Shown: in pieces, positions 34,237-45,960 of the stretch
How positions within the stretch are numbered: the first letter of the stretch is position 1
Layout: every line of letters begins with the position of its first letter
Origin: Boswellia sacra
Lineage: Eukaryota > Streptophyta > Magnoliopsida > Sapindales > Burseraceae
DNA length: 64,000 nucleotides
Reading direction: 5' to 3'
Assembly (NCBI GenBank): GCA_013180625.2
Contig: SNVD02011507.1
Span: 806,001 to 870,000, forward strand
The notes under the pieces: generated by a model
Told to the model about the DNA's origin: nothing
Database searches by the model: none
Seen by the model: only the letters and a program-made list of their open reading frames with translations
Translations under genes and position numbers: made by a program

Positions 34237-35358
34237 ATATTATTCCATCATAATTAATATAAATGGTAAAAGCTTAATTCATATTAGAATCAAATCTATG
34301 TAATAAAAGCCTGATTCAAATTAAATACTCTCTAATATTTATCACTACATAAAGTTCTACATCTCAATTAACTTAACAAAATCTATGAAATAAGACAGTA
34401 AAATTAATTCTTAAAGTCTACACATTAAATCTCCATAATGAAACTATAACTCAAACCAATACTTAAAATTTTATTAAAAAAAATCTTCTAAAATCTTAGA
34501 AAATATACTAAATAACATTTAATTTATTAAAATCCTTCAAATAAGATGTTAAAAATTAAGTATCAAAATTTACAAATTAATAAATCTCTATATTAAAACT
34601 CAAATCTTAAAATAATTACATAAATGTAAAATATTTACTTGAACATTGAAATAACATATAAGTTTTTTTTAGTAAAGTGAAGAATCTATTTTTGAATGAT
34701 ATTTTTTTTTAAGAGTTAAAAGTAAGAAATTGAAGAAGAAAAGATGAAAAGAGTATTAAAAGTTAGGCTGGCTGAGCTTTAGGAATTATACAGGCGGTGG
34801 AGATAAGTTAAAAGTTTTTAAAATTGATCAAGTTATCTATTCGAATAAATATATAAATTATATTCATTATTTACTGAAAGGGTGTTTGTTTATTAAAATT
34901 TTAGGGGTGTTATGGAGATTTCAAATTAAGGGAAAAAAAAAAAAAGCCAGCCTCTTTTGGGTCCGCCCTTGCCTCGTAGTTAGTTAGCTAGGTTTTCTTA
35001 AACTTAATTAATTGTTAATTAAGTAATTAATATGTTATCGGTTTAAAGAGGGCTGTTTGCATGCAATGCAATATAACATAAATGAAACAAGCTCAGTCTG
35101 AATTCAAAATGCTGCGTAACAGGCTGTACTCTGCAAGTGTAGTACATTGAGGTCCAAGTGCAAGCATACGAGAAGCTCTTCTTACTGTCCTATTTAATAC
35201 GTAGTCCTAATGCACCAATTGCCTTCAATGCCCATTCAACCCCAACCCCAACACCCCAACCCCCCCGCTTCAACACCCATCTACATTACTTTTCGCTTAT
35301 TAACGCCAACTCTCCTTCACCGATCTGCTTAACCTAGCTTGCTAGCTCACTCTTTGCC
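34237..35358. other. Upstream region of the CASP-like gene
   Basis: The first 700 bases are AT-rich with no gene. A GGGTCCGCCC stretch near 34962 may be the end of a decayed element. From about 35100 the composition becomes more balanced; this is probably the promoter and leader of the CASP-like gene, including a C-rich run near 35245-35268. Confidence 0.45.
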
Positions 35359-35777
35359 ATGGACAACACCCATTTCAAGCCCACCAACATGGAAGAAGTT
35401 GCCAGCATCGTGAAGGTGGTGGAGACTTCAAAGAGAGTCCGAGGTAGTGATATTATGCTACGCATTCTTGTCTTCATCCTTACCTTCATAGCTGCCGTTG
35501 TTGTGGGTGTTGATAAGGAGACTAAGATGGTCTCCATAACTATTGTCAAAACCTTACCCGCCGTGCATGTTCCCGTTACTGCTAAATGGCAGTACTTGTC
35601 TGCCTTCATGTAAGTTAATCTCTTTCTCATCTCATTCTTGTATATTCATTTTCAACATATACATAAAATATGTACCAATATCATTACATTTAGCCAAGGT
35701 AATGTTATTGTTCCTCCATATGCATGCATTTTTATAAACTTAATTTACATATGTCATGAACAATCAGAAAACGAAGG

Positions 35778-35822
<45 letters not shown>

Positions 35823-36258
35823 CTGTTATTAATTTTATTGCCGAGTTGTTGTTACAATTATCCATGTTATTAAATATTAAGGTGCACCTGAATGTTAGTG
35901 TACTGCTTCCCCCATTAGGTACTTCCTGGTGGCAAATGTTATAGCATGTTCATATGCAGCAGTATCTTCGGCATACTCTATGGCCAACCGGAGACTCAAA
36001 AGTAACTCGGAATTGACATTAGCTCTGATAGATGTAACTATGATGGGGCTGCTTTTCTCTGCCACTGGCGCAGCCATGGCTGTAGGAGTTATTGGAATGA
36101 ATGGTAACTCACACGTGCAATGGAACAAAGTTTGCAATGTGTTCGGCGACTTTTGCCGCCATTTTGCGGCAGCCCTAGCTTTGTCTCTGTTTGGATCGTT
36201 TGTTTTCCTTTTGCTGGTAGTGCTTGCTATTCTGAATCTCCACAAGAGATCACGGTAG
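35359..36258 (+). CDS. CASP-like membrane protein (CASPL1 type)
   Basis: Four-pass plasma-membrane protein of the CASP/DUF588 family. The founding CASPs scaffold the root Casparian strip, while the CASP-like members act more broadly and are poorly known. Two exons, 35359-35609 and 35919-36258, join within the Met codon of FMYF to give 196 residues. Transmembrane segments lie at about 34-51 (LRILVFILTFIAAVVVGV), 82-101 (the YFLVANVIACSYAAVSS region), about 118-142 (LIDVTMMGLLFSATGAAMAV) and about 166-190 (ALALSLFGSFVFLLLVVLAI). Family motifs are present: NSHVQWNKVCNVFGDFC in the second extracellular loop and LNLHKRS at the end. It resembles CASPL1 (1D/1E) members. The single intron contains a TA microsatellite. 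Alternative 3' splicing was not assessed. Confidence 0.9.
35782..35820. repeat. (AT)n microsatellite in CASPL intron
   Basis: About 19 AT units inside the only intron of the CASP-like gene, between the donor at 35610 and the acceptor at 35918. Likely polymorphic. Confidence 0.9.
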
Positions 36259-37361
36259 ATAGATAATAATAGAAGTGGACCGCAAGCTGTAGTTATTGGG
36301 GTATTAATATAATTGCATGTTGGTGATGTAGCAGGAATAGTCGTTGGGTTGTAATACATCACTAGTAAATGCTTTAAATTTTAGCAATTAAATTTGATCC
36401 AAGCTGGTTGGTTCGTTCTGATGTTCTCTGCTGAAGCTATCATTTAATTGGCACGACGATTGCACACGGCAAAACGTACCGTTAATTTCATCAGTTTAAT
36501 TATATAGTGAAGAAAGATTTAATTAATACAAACTACTAGTTAACAATACCAATTAATATGTGTCAACCCACTTCTTGTGCTTCTGCTTAATTCCAAATAT
36601 GAAAAGCGCTGCAACGCAATACAACTACAGCTCTTATCAATACACAATTACACATTGTAATCAAGCTGAGGATTTATAAGAAATTAAGCACCGTGATCAG
36701 GATTCTATTGTATATATCTGCATCCTTCCTCGCCAAAACCATTGTGTCAACATGTCGCTACATTTTGAAACGTGGAGTTTATTACAAACATTGCTGCACT
36801 GAAACTTGCTAACGCTCACATTGATTTTCATTTCGTGAAAATTAATAACGAGTAATCAACCGATATTAATGATAATTAGCACTATAATTTGTAAATTAAT
36901 GAAACATTTTTTTAAATTTTTATTACAAATCTCATTTTAAATAATATAACAAATAAAATATTATTTATTAAATAGAACGTAAGATAATATGACAAATCAT
37001 TATGCCTTCGATTCATCATACTTTCGTTACCCTAATTTCTATGGTATAGATTTAATTTGCACGGAAGATAAAGACAAGTCACATGTGCCAGATACCAATG
37101 CCAACTTTCACAATGAAGAATGATGGCAAGTGGCTCTTAATGATGGATAGATCACGTAGAGATGTGCATATTGACCGTCGACATTAATTCTTTGCTCGGC
37201 TATGGTAAGAAATGTGAGTATTACAGATAGTGTACGTTTTATTAAATATTATTTAATTAAATAATATTTTATATACCATAAAATTCATTTCAAAATCCTG
37301 ATAAGTAATAATAAGTAATAAGTTAATAAAATAATGAAAAAATTAAAAAAAAAGATAAAAT
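36259..37361. other. Downstream region of the CASP-like gene
   Basis: Contains the 3' untranslated region of the CASP-like gene and then AT-rich DNA. The last 120 bases (from about 37240) show weak similarity to the outer right flank of the long inverted repeat and may belong to it. No gene seen. Confidence 0.45.
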
Positions 37362-38402
37362 TAGAGACCTTAAGTGAAATTTAGACATATCCTGAAAAAT
37401 TTTCATACTATAGATACTTTCTTGAAAAAATGACTAAAATACCATTTGAAACTCAAACTTGAAAAGAAAGAAGAAAAAAAAGAAAAATCACGAAACACTC
37501 TTTCTCCACTGTACGAGAGATTTTAAGAGATTTAAAATAGATTTTAAGGGATTTTAAATTTAGAGATTTGAGTTTGGGCTCGTATTTTGTACTTATTCTG
37601 TGTTTTTGGGGTTAAATAAAGTGTTATTTTGTTGAGTTTTTGATTTAATATGTGTAAAAATCGTAGAAGTCGACGCGTTTTGTCGTGACGAAGATGATGA
37701 TGAGTGTCAGTTTTCAGTCGACACTCGACATACGGTGTCGAGTTTTGTAGGATGCTTCAATCGACACTCGTTATCATGACATTTTACATAATACCGACAC
37801 TCGACATTCCCAATTACAACGTGTGAAGTTATGTCAGATGCATGTCTCTGACACTCGACATCGTTGTAATTGGGAATGTCGAGTGTGCCCTGGTGGCGAG
37901 TGTCGGTTGAAGCATATGACAAAACTCGACACCGTATGTCGAGTGTCGAGCGAAAACCGACACTCGCTATCGTCTTCGTCACGACGAAACGCATCAGTTT
38001 TCACGATTTTTGCACACATCAAACAAAAAATTTAACAAAATAACACTAAATTTAGCCCTAGAAACACAGAACAAGTACAAAATACGAGCCTAAACTCAAA
38101 TCCCTAAAATCTACCCCAAATCCCTAAGCACAGAATAATTTCCTCGTTTCTCTTGCTGCGTTTTGGACTGCGTTTTCGACGGTGTCTAGGGTATTGGAAG
38201 CTGGACAATAACAGACGGTTATGGAAATAGAACACGGTTATGGAAATAGGAAGAGGTAAGTGAAGAAAAGAGGGAAATAAAGAGTTTAGGAATAAATTGA
38301 ATTTCAAAGGGCATTTTAGTTATTTTTCGAAGAAAATGTTTATGGCATGAAAATTTTTCAAGATGTGTCTAAATTTCACTTAAGACCCTAAAAGTGTCTA
38401 TT
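37362..38402. mobile_element. About 1-kb inverted repeat (fold-back element)
   Basis: Two arms of about 460-540 bases are imperfect reverse complements around a loop near 37822-37861. Innermost arms pair CATTCCCAATTACAACG with CGTTGTAATTGGGAATG. Further out GTCGTGACGAAG pairs with CTTCGTCACGAC, TTTGAGTTTGGGCTCGTA with TACGAGCCTAAACTCAAA, and CTTAAGTGAAATTTAGACA with TGTCTAAATTTCACTTAAG. The inner part repeats the motif CGACACTCGACAT in both orientations at least five times, like subterminal transposase-binding repeats. There is no coding region. It is probably a fold-back or long-TIR MITE; a transcript would form a long hairpin. Confidence 0.8.
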
Positions 38403-41257
38403 TTTTTCAATTTTCTCTAAAATAAAATTATCATATTATTTATTATTATCTATTAGATAAAATGTTAATTAAATAAATATTATTTAAAATATAAAATTTA
38501 AGATAAATTTTTTAGAAGAGTATTCTTATTATAATTACTTACGAAGGAAGAGTGTATTAATTAGAAGAGTTACTTGGGAATTTGGTGGATTTTCTTATAA
38601 GCCATATAGGGTGTGTTTGGTCCACTTTATTGGACTGAATTGGTTTTTAAGATTGAATTATATTAAATTGAATAAGATAAAATTGAATATTTACATTATT
38701 ACACTGTATTTTGGATAAGATTATATCTAACAATTCAAATAAAAATCAATTTAACATTTGTATTCAAAATTTAAACCAAACTAAATATTAAAACTTTTGA
38801 ACATTTATTTAAGTATTTAATTAAATATTTTAATCATTTAAGATAATTAATATAAATTTAATATTTATATTATTTTATATTAAGAAAAATATACAAATAC
38901 ATTCCAACGTATTTATGTATATGCCGTACACTCTAATCTCGACACATGGCTTGTGACATCATTACTTGGACTCCTTTAATTATGTGGTCCTTGTGCGTGG
39001 TTTTCCCATACGATCATATCCCAAGTTCTAGTTGCACCTGAAAAAGTTGAAAGAAAATTTATACAATCTCAAGGGGAATCTCAAATATTATAATAATATA
39101 TTATTATTATTTTTTATAAAATTTGATAGTACGAGAGAATTTATTGATTTATATATTTTAATTATATTATATGGGTTAAAGCATGACCTGTAAGTGACAT
39201 TAGAATGATTATCAAATGATTAGAAAAAGATGAAAGATAAAGCTAAAAAAAGTTGGTTTAATTTATACGAGAGGGCATAATGTAACTAATTGAAATAAAG
39301 AAGTAAAAAAGATTATGTAAATTTTAGGAGGGGCATAGGCCTACCCAGGTCCCTTCCCAAGTCCGCCTATGATCTGATGTGCCAACCAGGTTCATTGTAT
39401 TTATTGTTGATATAAATAATTGGAGGGAGTGTGTGTAAGAGTATACGTCAAAGTTAATCAGGATATTTTTATTGTAAACACAATTTTTTATTATAAAAGT
39501 ATTTAGGATAATTTTACTTATGTCCTAGAAATATATGTCTCTCTTAAAATATGAAAAGTCTTAACGTGTACCTTAACCACATAAATTAAATATATACTTT
39601 AAAAACTCATATTAAGATCTCAAATTTTGAGAATTTTCATTAAAAAAATGTTTTAAGTTATCTTCAGATTTGTAGTAAATTAATTATTTTACTGTCTTCA
39701 ATGAGTTATATAGTAAAAAGCACAATTTTTTTTTTTTTTTGAGGAAAGGTCCTACAATACAGAGAGTGTACTGTTACATCACTTTTTTTTTTTAATTTTT
39801 GGTATAAATTTTGTAAAAAGTGCAGTAAAGCTGCTCCGTAGCTATTCCCCATCTTTGGGTAATACCAGATACCAAATAGAGCAGTGAAACCAGGATTTGA
39901 TAGATGTGTCTTTGCGAGAAATAAACATGAAGAAAGGTCAGAAATAAAAAAAATAATTGAAGGGCAAATTGAGAGACATAAATATGAGGAATTAAAATAG
40001 AACATTTCAGATTTTTCTCATGTGTAAATTTCAAATTTTCTTGGGCTGGGAAGGTTAGACCTCCTCAAGCTAATAGTGTAGCTCCTCCCATGCCAAGTAG
40101 CGATGAATTGGGTTATGTGAACAGAAGATTTTGTGCGCGTGTGTGGGGGATCTGCTGTATGGTTTGCTCAACTTCACCCACTTTGGTATCCTTAATTCTC
40201 GTTAAAAGAGTAGCAAAGACTATCAAACATTATGGTTACAAAATTTTATCCTCGGTCATAAAGCTAAAGGTTAATGGTTTCGTTATGTCACGAATGTGAA
40301 ACATTGAATTGTTTACTAAATTCTATTTGCATGCTCCAATGCTGATAAATAATAATTAGCAGAAGTGACTACCGACTTGGTTTGCGTGGTTATAGTTGTG
40401 CGTTGAGTTACCCTACATGAATAAAGTTTCCCATCTCACTTTGTTCTCATCATTTTCTTTTACTCTCCATTAATTGTTACCGATCATTGTATATCAAATC
40501 TGATACAAGTTTTGAAATGACTAACACTAATTTTCCAACATAACCTGTCACAAAAATTGCATAACCACATCAACAACTTATCATATATGATATATAATTA
40601 CGATGCTTCTCCTGCAATAACTTTACACATCCCATTTGATTCTAAAACACATATAAAGACCATGCTTCTGCAACAACTGTACATATCCGATTTGATTCTA
40701 AAACAAACTCCAATACATGAACTGGTTAACATAACTGGAAACCATGAATCAAAACAAGCCTCCTAGCTAACCGACGAAAAAAGGAAGAAGACTGCATTAC
40801 ATCATCATATGAGGCTGCTTTGCTTGTGCAAGAATTCTAAAAACAACCTTTTGCTTCTAAAACTGATGCTAATATGTTTTGTTAATTTAGTACCCATGTT
40901 TCATTACTTGGCTCTTTACATGTAAACTTGGAATGAATAGGAGCCAATTATAAACCTCGTAATCAACCAAAAGATAAAGAGAGGAAGGAAACATTGCATG
41001 CAAACCCCAAAACCTGCATCACTTGGCTCTTGAGATGAATGATCCTATATAACATTCATTCACAGACCACAATTTGATAATCTCTGCCCTTGCGCATGAG
41101 CACCAGCAATGTCAAAATTGTTGTCCGAACGTCCACTGGGCAAAGAGAGAGCTATTACTGCTTTTGGAAAATTTCCTTCTCAAGCACAGCACTAACTCTT
41201 TCGTGAAACAGAAACAATAAAAATTTCAAGCATGAAGGTATCATTCTAATTCCCAAA
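38403..41257. other. Repeat-derived intergenic DNA
   Basis: No gene recognised. AT-rich DNA from 38400 to 39000 includes GGGTGTGTTTGGTCCA near 38600, typical of the end of plant MITEs. GGCATAGGCCTACCCAGGTC and CCCAAGTCCGCC near 39330-39370 look like an end of the GTCCGCC family of elements. The block from 40500 to 41200 is more balanced but has only short open frames without family. Confidence 0.4.
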
Positions 41258-41413
41258 TAGGGGTTGCAATTTGGGTCACGATACGCGAACATGAGATGAA
41301 GACGATACGACACATGTGGATAACACCTTTAATAACCGTGTCGAGTCCGTATTTCAAATCTTGACACGAATAATTAAATGAATCAATATGCACGACACGA
41401 ATTGCCACCCCTA
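41258..41413. mobile_element. hAT-type MITE, 156 bp, with 8-bp target duplication
   Basis: Ends are TAGGGGTTGCAAT and ATTGCCACCCCTA. The exact duplication TTCCCAAA flanks it at 41250-41257 and 41414-41421. It shares ends and the internal phrases TTGACACGAATAATTAAATG and CACGACACGA with the 512-bp MITE at 19727-20238, of which it is an internally deleted relative. Confidence 0.92.
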
Positions 41414-41915
41414 TTCCCAAAAGTACTTGACATCTTTGGATAATAAATATGATTTTTTTTTTTTGGGTTGTTGTTCCAAATTTTTACTGAAAGCAGAGAA
41501 TGAACACATGTTCTGTCATCCTATAACCCATTAAACAATGAAGATTAAGGTAGACATGTTCCATAAAATGATTAATCTAGATCTAAATTTACTCCCAGTG
41601 ATTATGCATAATCATTCAACTTTTTTCCTGATTCTCTGAACTCACAGCCTATGAACTCCCTGAATTTGTCTGGCTACTACTAGTGCTCAACACACAGGTA
41701 GTTGTGGAACAAATGCAAGATAATTAACAACTACAGTTAGAAGAAAAATCATATTTTATTAAAAAAGAAACATAAGCACTATCTAATTATCAGCAATCAA
41801 GACTTTACACTACACAATAAATTACTAAAATAATGGACCTAATAAGATCATGTTCTCATAATAGTTAAGATGTCGAAGTCACATAAAATTTCAGTTGCAA
41901 CTGTTTACCGGTATA
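41414..41915. other. 3' flank of the CONSTANS-like gene
   Basis: About 0.5 kb after the stop of the minus-strand gene. It should contain the 3' untranslated region. No other feature seen. Confidence 0.5.
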
Positions 41916-44900
41916 TCATTGTTCAATCTTTGCAAAACGTCCTTTAATTCTTGTCCTGCTCTCAGCCCGAACCTTCCGTGATTCATATCTGATGTGTTTA
42001 TCATACCTGTTATTATTCGCCAGAGTATCATCAGCTTAAGAATTTCAAAAGCAACAAAAACAAATACGTGAAGGATTCAGGAAAATATCTTTAAAACTTT
42101 TTCCTTCTAGTTCTGTTTATTCTAATAATGTGCAATAAGATCAGAAAGTGGGTGGTTTGTTGAAATGCTTACAAATTCATCACATTATCAAGGGTGCTCC
42201 TTGAACAACAACAAATCCTTCTTAGCATGAAATCTACTCTTGCCATGTTCTTTTACACCAATAATTTGCAACCTCAGCTTTGTTGATGCATGGGGAGATG
42301 ATGATACAATTCCAACTTCAAAAAATTTGGGTAGTTTATAATGCATAATTTTCTAAAGAGTGAAGTACTATTTTGAAAGCCACAATATCTAATTAAGAAA
42401 TCATCCAAATTTTAGAAATTTAGTAATAAAAAGATATAACTTTATTATTGTAATCCCAGGAAATTTAACCCTTCAAACCGGGTAAATTGCTGTTTAACGA
42501 AAGGGAAGCAGTTGCAGTACCTCCTTGTTTTTCGTTTCTCCTTGTATCGGGAGATTGCAGAATCTCTTTCCTGACTGTTCAACTCATGTACTCCAACTTT
42601 AGGATAGACTGATAACTTTTCCGTAATAATGCGATGTTGTGGTCGCTCTTCATCACCATCACTTACGTGCCTTGCACAACCACCATTTTCTGAATTTTTC
42701 TCTGGCACGATAGGAATTTCATCAAAATGATTTCTTGATAATGTTGAAGGGTCACCAAGCCACTGAAGTTCACGGTCCTGCAAGAGGGGAAGAATTTGAG
42801 CACGTATAAAGTTTCCAATTACTGAACAACCTAAGGTAAACATAAGCCAGAGAATCGAATTGATATCTCCTATCTCCCTGAAAATAGACCAGGATTCCAT
42901 GAATGAGAGAACCAACAGAATGCCGATTTTCTTTTTTGGAAAATGGAGAAGTATGTTAAAATTTTTGGTAACTTTTGATATTTAACTAACTTTTTTTTTT
43001 TTAATTTTTTATTATGCACCACAACCCTAGTTAAGTGTGTTGAGCTATCCAATGAGACGTCAAACTATGGAATAAAGATTGTTCAATAACACCTTATGAT
43101 TATTGAGTATTATCAGAAAAGTATAAATAATTGTCAAATAGGTTATCCAATAATAAAAAAGAAGTTATATACTCTCTAAAACTTATCCTAAAATTATATA
43201 TATCAAATTAGATGACATAATTTTAAAACCACGCATTATTCCATACATTACCAATCTATCTACTGGGTAATCATTAATTGAATACATACAAAATTTGAAA
43301 TATAATTTTAAGATGAGTATTATTATTTATTTATTTTTTCATAATAGCTTAACAACTAGATAATTTATTTAAATTAGTTTAGGTTCAAGTTAAAATTTAC
43401 AATAGCCTCTCAACTTGGACCTTTTTTTTTAATTTCTGTAATATATTTTTTCATCTCAGATACGAGAGGGATATTACAATAATTATGACATAGTTGCCAA
43501 GGTGAACAGATAAGATTACTCGAGAAGTGTTATAAATGCTGAGACAAAGATAATGCTAAAAATATTTCAAGCCAGTGCATCTTACAAATAAGACTGAGGT
43601 ACTGATAATTTTTATTTCCAACATTTTGAATTTAAACATTATGTCAAAGATGGAAAACGCGTCATTTACTTTTAATAATTGCTGATTTTCATCTTTAGCA
43701 ATAGACTTAGGACTCGCTTCCTTTGGCTTTAACTCCTGCATCAGCTACAACTTAAGGTTTAAGGTTTGAGTTGGGCATCCAATTAATCTTAGGTTTTAGC
43801 TCCGGTTCTAGTTCCCAACTTTAATTAACCTTGTTAACTAAAGCTATTTAACCCAACATGCAACCTTTCAATCAGATTACTAAAAGCAATTAAGATTTAT
43901 AAGTAGAAGAATTGTACCACGTTATCATATTGATGTCATAATCTATATAATTCCAAGTGGTTATGTAAATTTCACCACCTTGATAATTTAGAAAGTTTAA
44001 TTCATTTTGTTTTAAATTTGAAATAGAATAAAAGACAATAAATGATGTTTTGAAATATTAAGTAATATCTAATAATCCTAATGGAATCCACTTATTCACT
44101 AAGGATTATTTAGATATATCATATCATGATGAAGATAATGATACTATGAATCCACCTTAAACTTTCTGACCTATTTGATGTCAGAGTTTTAATTCCCTGC
44201 TAAAGTTTGAGGGAGGGGTTAACTGGACTGAGAGGTTAAGTAGGAGAGGTGAAAAAGTCTTGGGTGCATTTGCTGCAATGCAACACCCCAATCACAAGGT
44301 ACTTGACCATCATGTGCGCTGAGAGGGTGCACACGTAGCATGCCATGATCGATAGCACTGCATTGCAGTACTGTACCGTAGCCTTTCTCAAGAGGGATAG
44401 TTAACATATGTTTCTATAAACCAATCAGACACATACCCACTTGGAGCTAAATCAAATTCATAAAAATCAAGGAAAGAGTCGATGGATGGAGAGAATAATT
44501 AATAATGCTCAATTTCTTTTCCACACTAGGCCTCATTGTGAGATGATAGTGATTATTTATGCTGTTCCTTGCACTTCCGAAAAATCTTTATGTTCTTACA
44601 AAATCCAGAAACACAATTTGCAAGCTAGTAAAGTCCCCCAGGGAATGCAACCAAAAGCCTGAAGTTTTTCCCCCATAACGTGATCACTCAGGTGAACATC
44701 TCCTATTCTCACCTCAACACTAAACCCCCAAATTAATGCCCATTTCCTGCCCCTTGGACTACATTGATCAAGTGCCAATAAAAAACAAGAAAATGCCAAA
44801 ACTGAAAGTCGTGTTACCCATTTGAATTTCACAATTTGCACATATACACCACAAATGATATTAAACATGAAAAACGCAATCTTCAAAGCATAATTTACAG

Positions 44901-45960
44901 TTAACCCACATGAAAGGAGCTCCTACCTTGTAAGGAGGAAAAGAAATTGGTTCCGCATCGGCATCATGTTCTGAAGCAGTGTATATATTTCCTGGCTGCC
45001 GGTTTTGCTCAGGCACCAGCAACTGGAACCCATTAATGGGTTCAAAATCAAAAGTTTCATTTCTCAAGTTGGGTTTCAATTTTGCCAGTTGACGAAGCTG
45101 ACATACGATTTCCTCCTTGTGTTTCCCACAAGCAGCATTCCGGTTCTGATTCAGAAGCAATATTGTAACCCAAGTAAGTAAAATTACCCAAATATAATCA
45201 TCAGAAGCAAAAATATTTTCCCTAGGCTGTAGTTGCAAAATCGCTTTCAATATCTTTATGCTTCCTCTACCTAAACTTTGCAGAAGCAACCACATAGTGA
45301 AGCCCCAGCAGCCGCGCCAAAGAATAGAAAAACACAAATTAAAGTTAAAAACAAAAACAAAAAACTTGCCTTAGGCAGCGGTGGCACATCCATAGCCTGA
45401 AAATTATGAGCGGAGTTACCAGTAACAATCAAGTCATCAATACTCACAAAAGCAGGAGTTTCCCAAAAAAACAAATCTGATAACTCATCACCGTTAAAAT
45501 AATTAGTATTACTCTCCTCATTATCTTTGTCACTAAGAAACAGAGCTTTGTCGCTCAAATCATCGAACCCAAATATTGTGAAAAGCTCGCTCACCGAAGG
45601 GCACCCCGAGTAGGGCTCAACTGGTCTACGATTATGCACAGGAGTGAGAAACAGGGTGGTCTGGCTGTGATTTTCCCAGTCACAGTTAGAGCAGAGAACA
45701 GATTGCTCTGTCTCACAGAAGATTGAAGCAGGGGAAGCGTCACAGGCGTCGCAGAGCAGTGATCGAGGGTGCTTGCAGAAAAGCTGGTTTGTTGAGTGGA
45801 CTTCACGGTCACATGAGAAGCAAAGCTTGGCCGAGTCCGCTCTGCAGTACAAGACAGCCGTTCTTTCACTACAGTAATCACAGAGTCGTTTCTGTTGTTC
45901 TTGCTGCTGCTGCTCTATTGGTGGTGTTGTTTCTTGGGGCTTATGCGCAGGATCAGTCAT
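41916..45960 (-). CDS. CONSTANS-like B-box/CCT transcription factor (COL13 type)
   Basis: Nuclear zinc-finger regulator of light- or clock-linked transcription. Four minus-strand exons, 45960-45370, 45145-44927, 42777-42521 and 42006-41916, give 385 residues. Two B-boxes lie at about residues 27-112: [35 protein letters not shown], then [20 protein letters not shown] and [11 protein letters not shown] conserved middle motif [13 protein letters not shown] opens exon 2. The C-terminal CCT domain (about 340-384) reads [20 protein letters not shown] and [16 protein letters not shown]; the protein stops three residues later. The B-box details fit COL13/14/15 rather than CO or COL9. The N-terminus has a Gln-rich tract. 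Intron 1 uses a GC donor (CCTAAG|GCAAGT), needed to keep the conserved frame. Intron 3 is about 2.1 kb, with no nested gene seen. Confidence 0.93.

Noticed and set aside
37707..38035. Three overlapping frames rich in RHS and CRV repeats
   Set aside because: They arise from the repeated CGACACTCG motif of the inverted repeat and are not coding.
43556..44886. Open frames within COL intron 3
   Set aside because: No family and no conserved splice links; the flanking exons join in phase without them.
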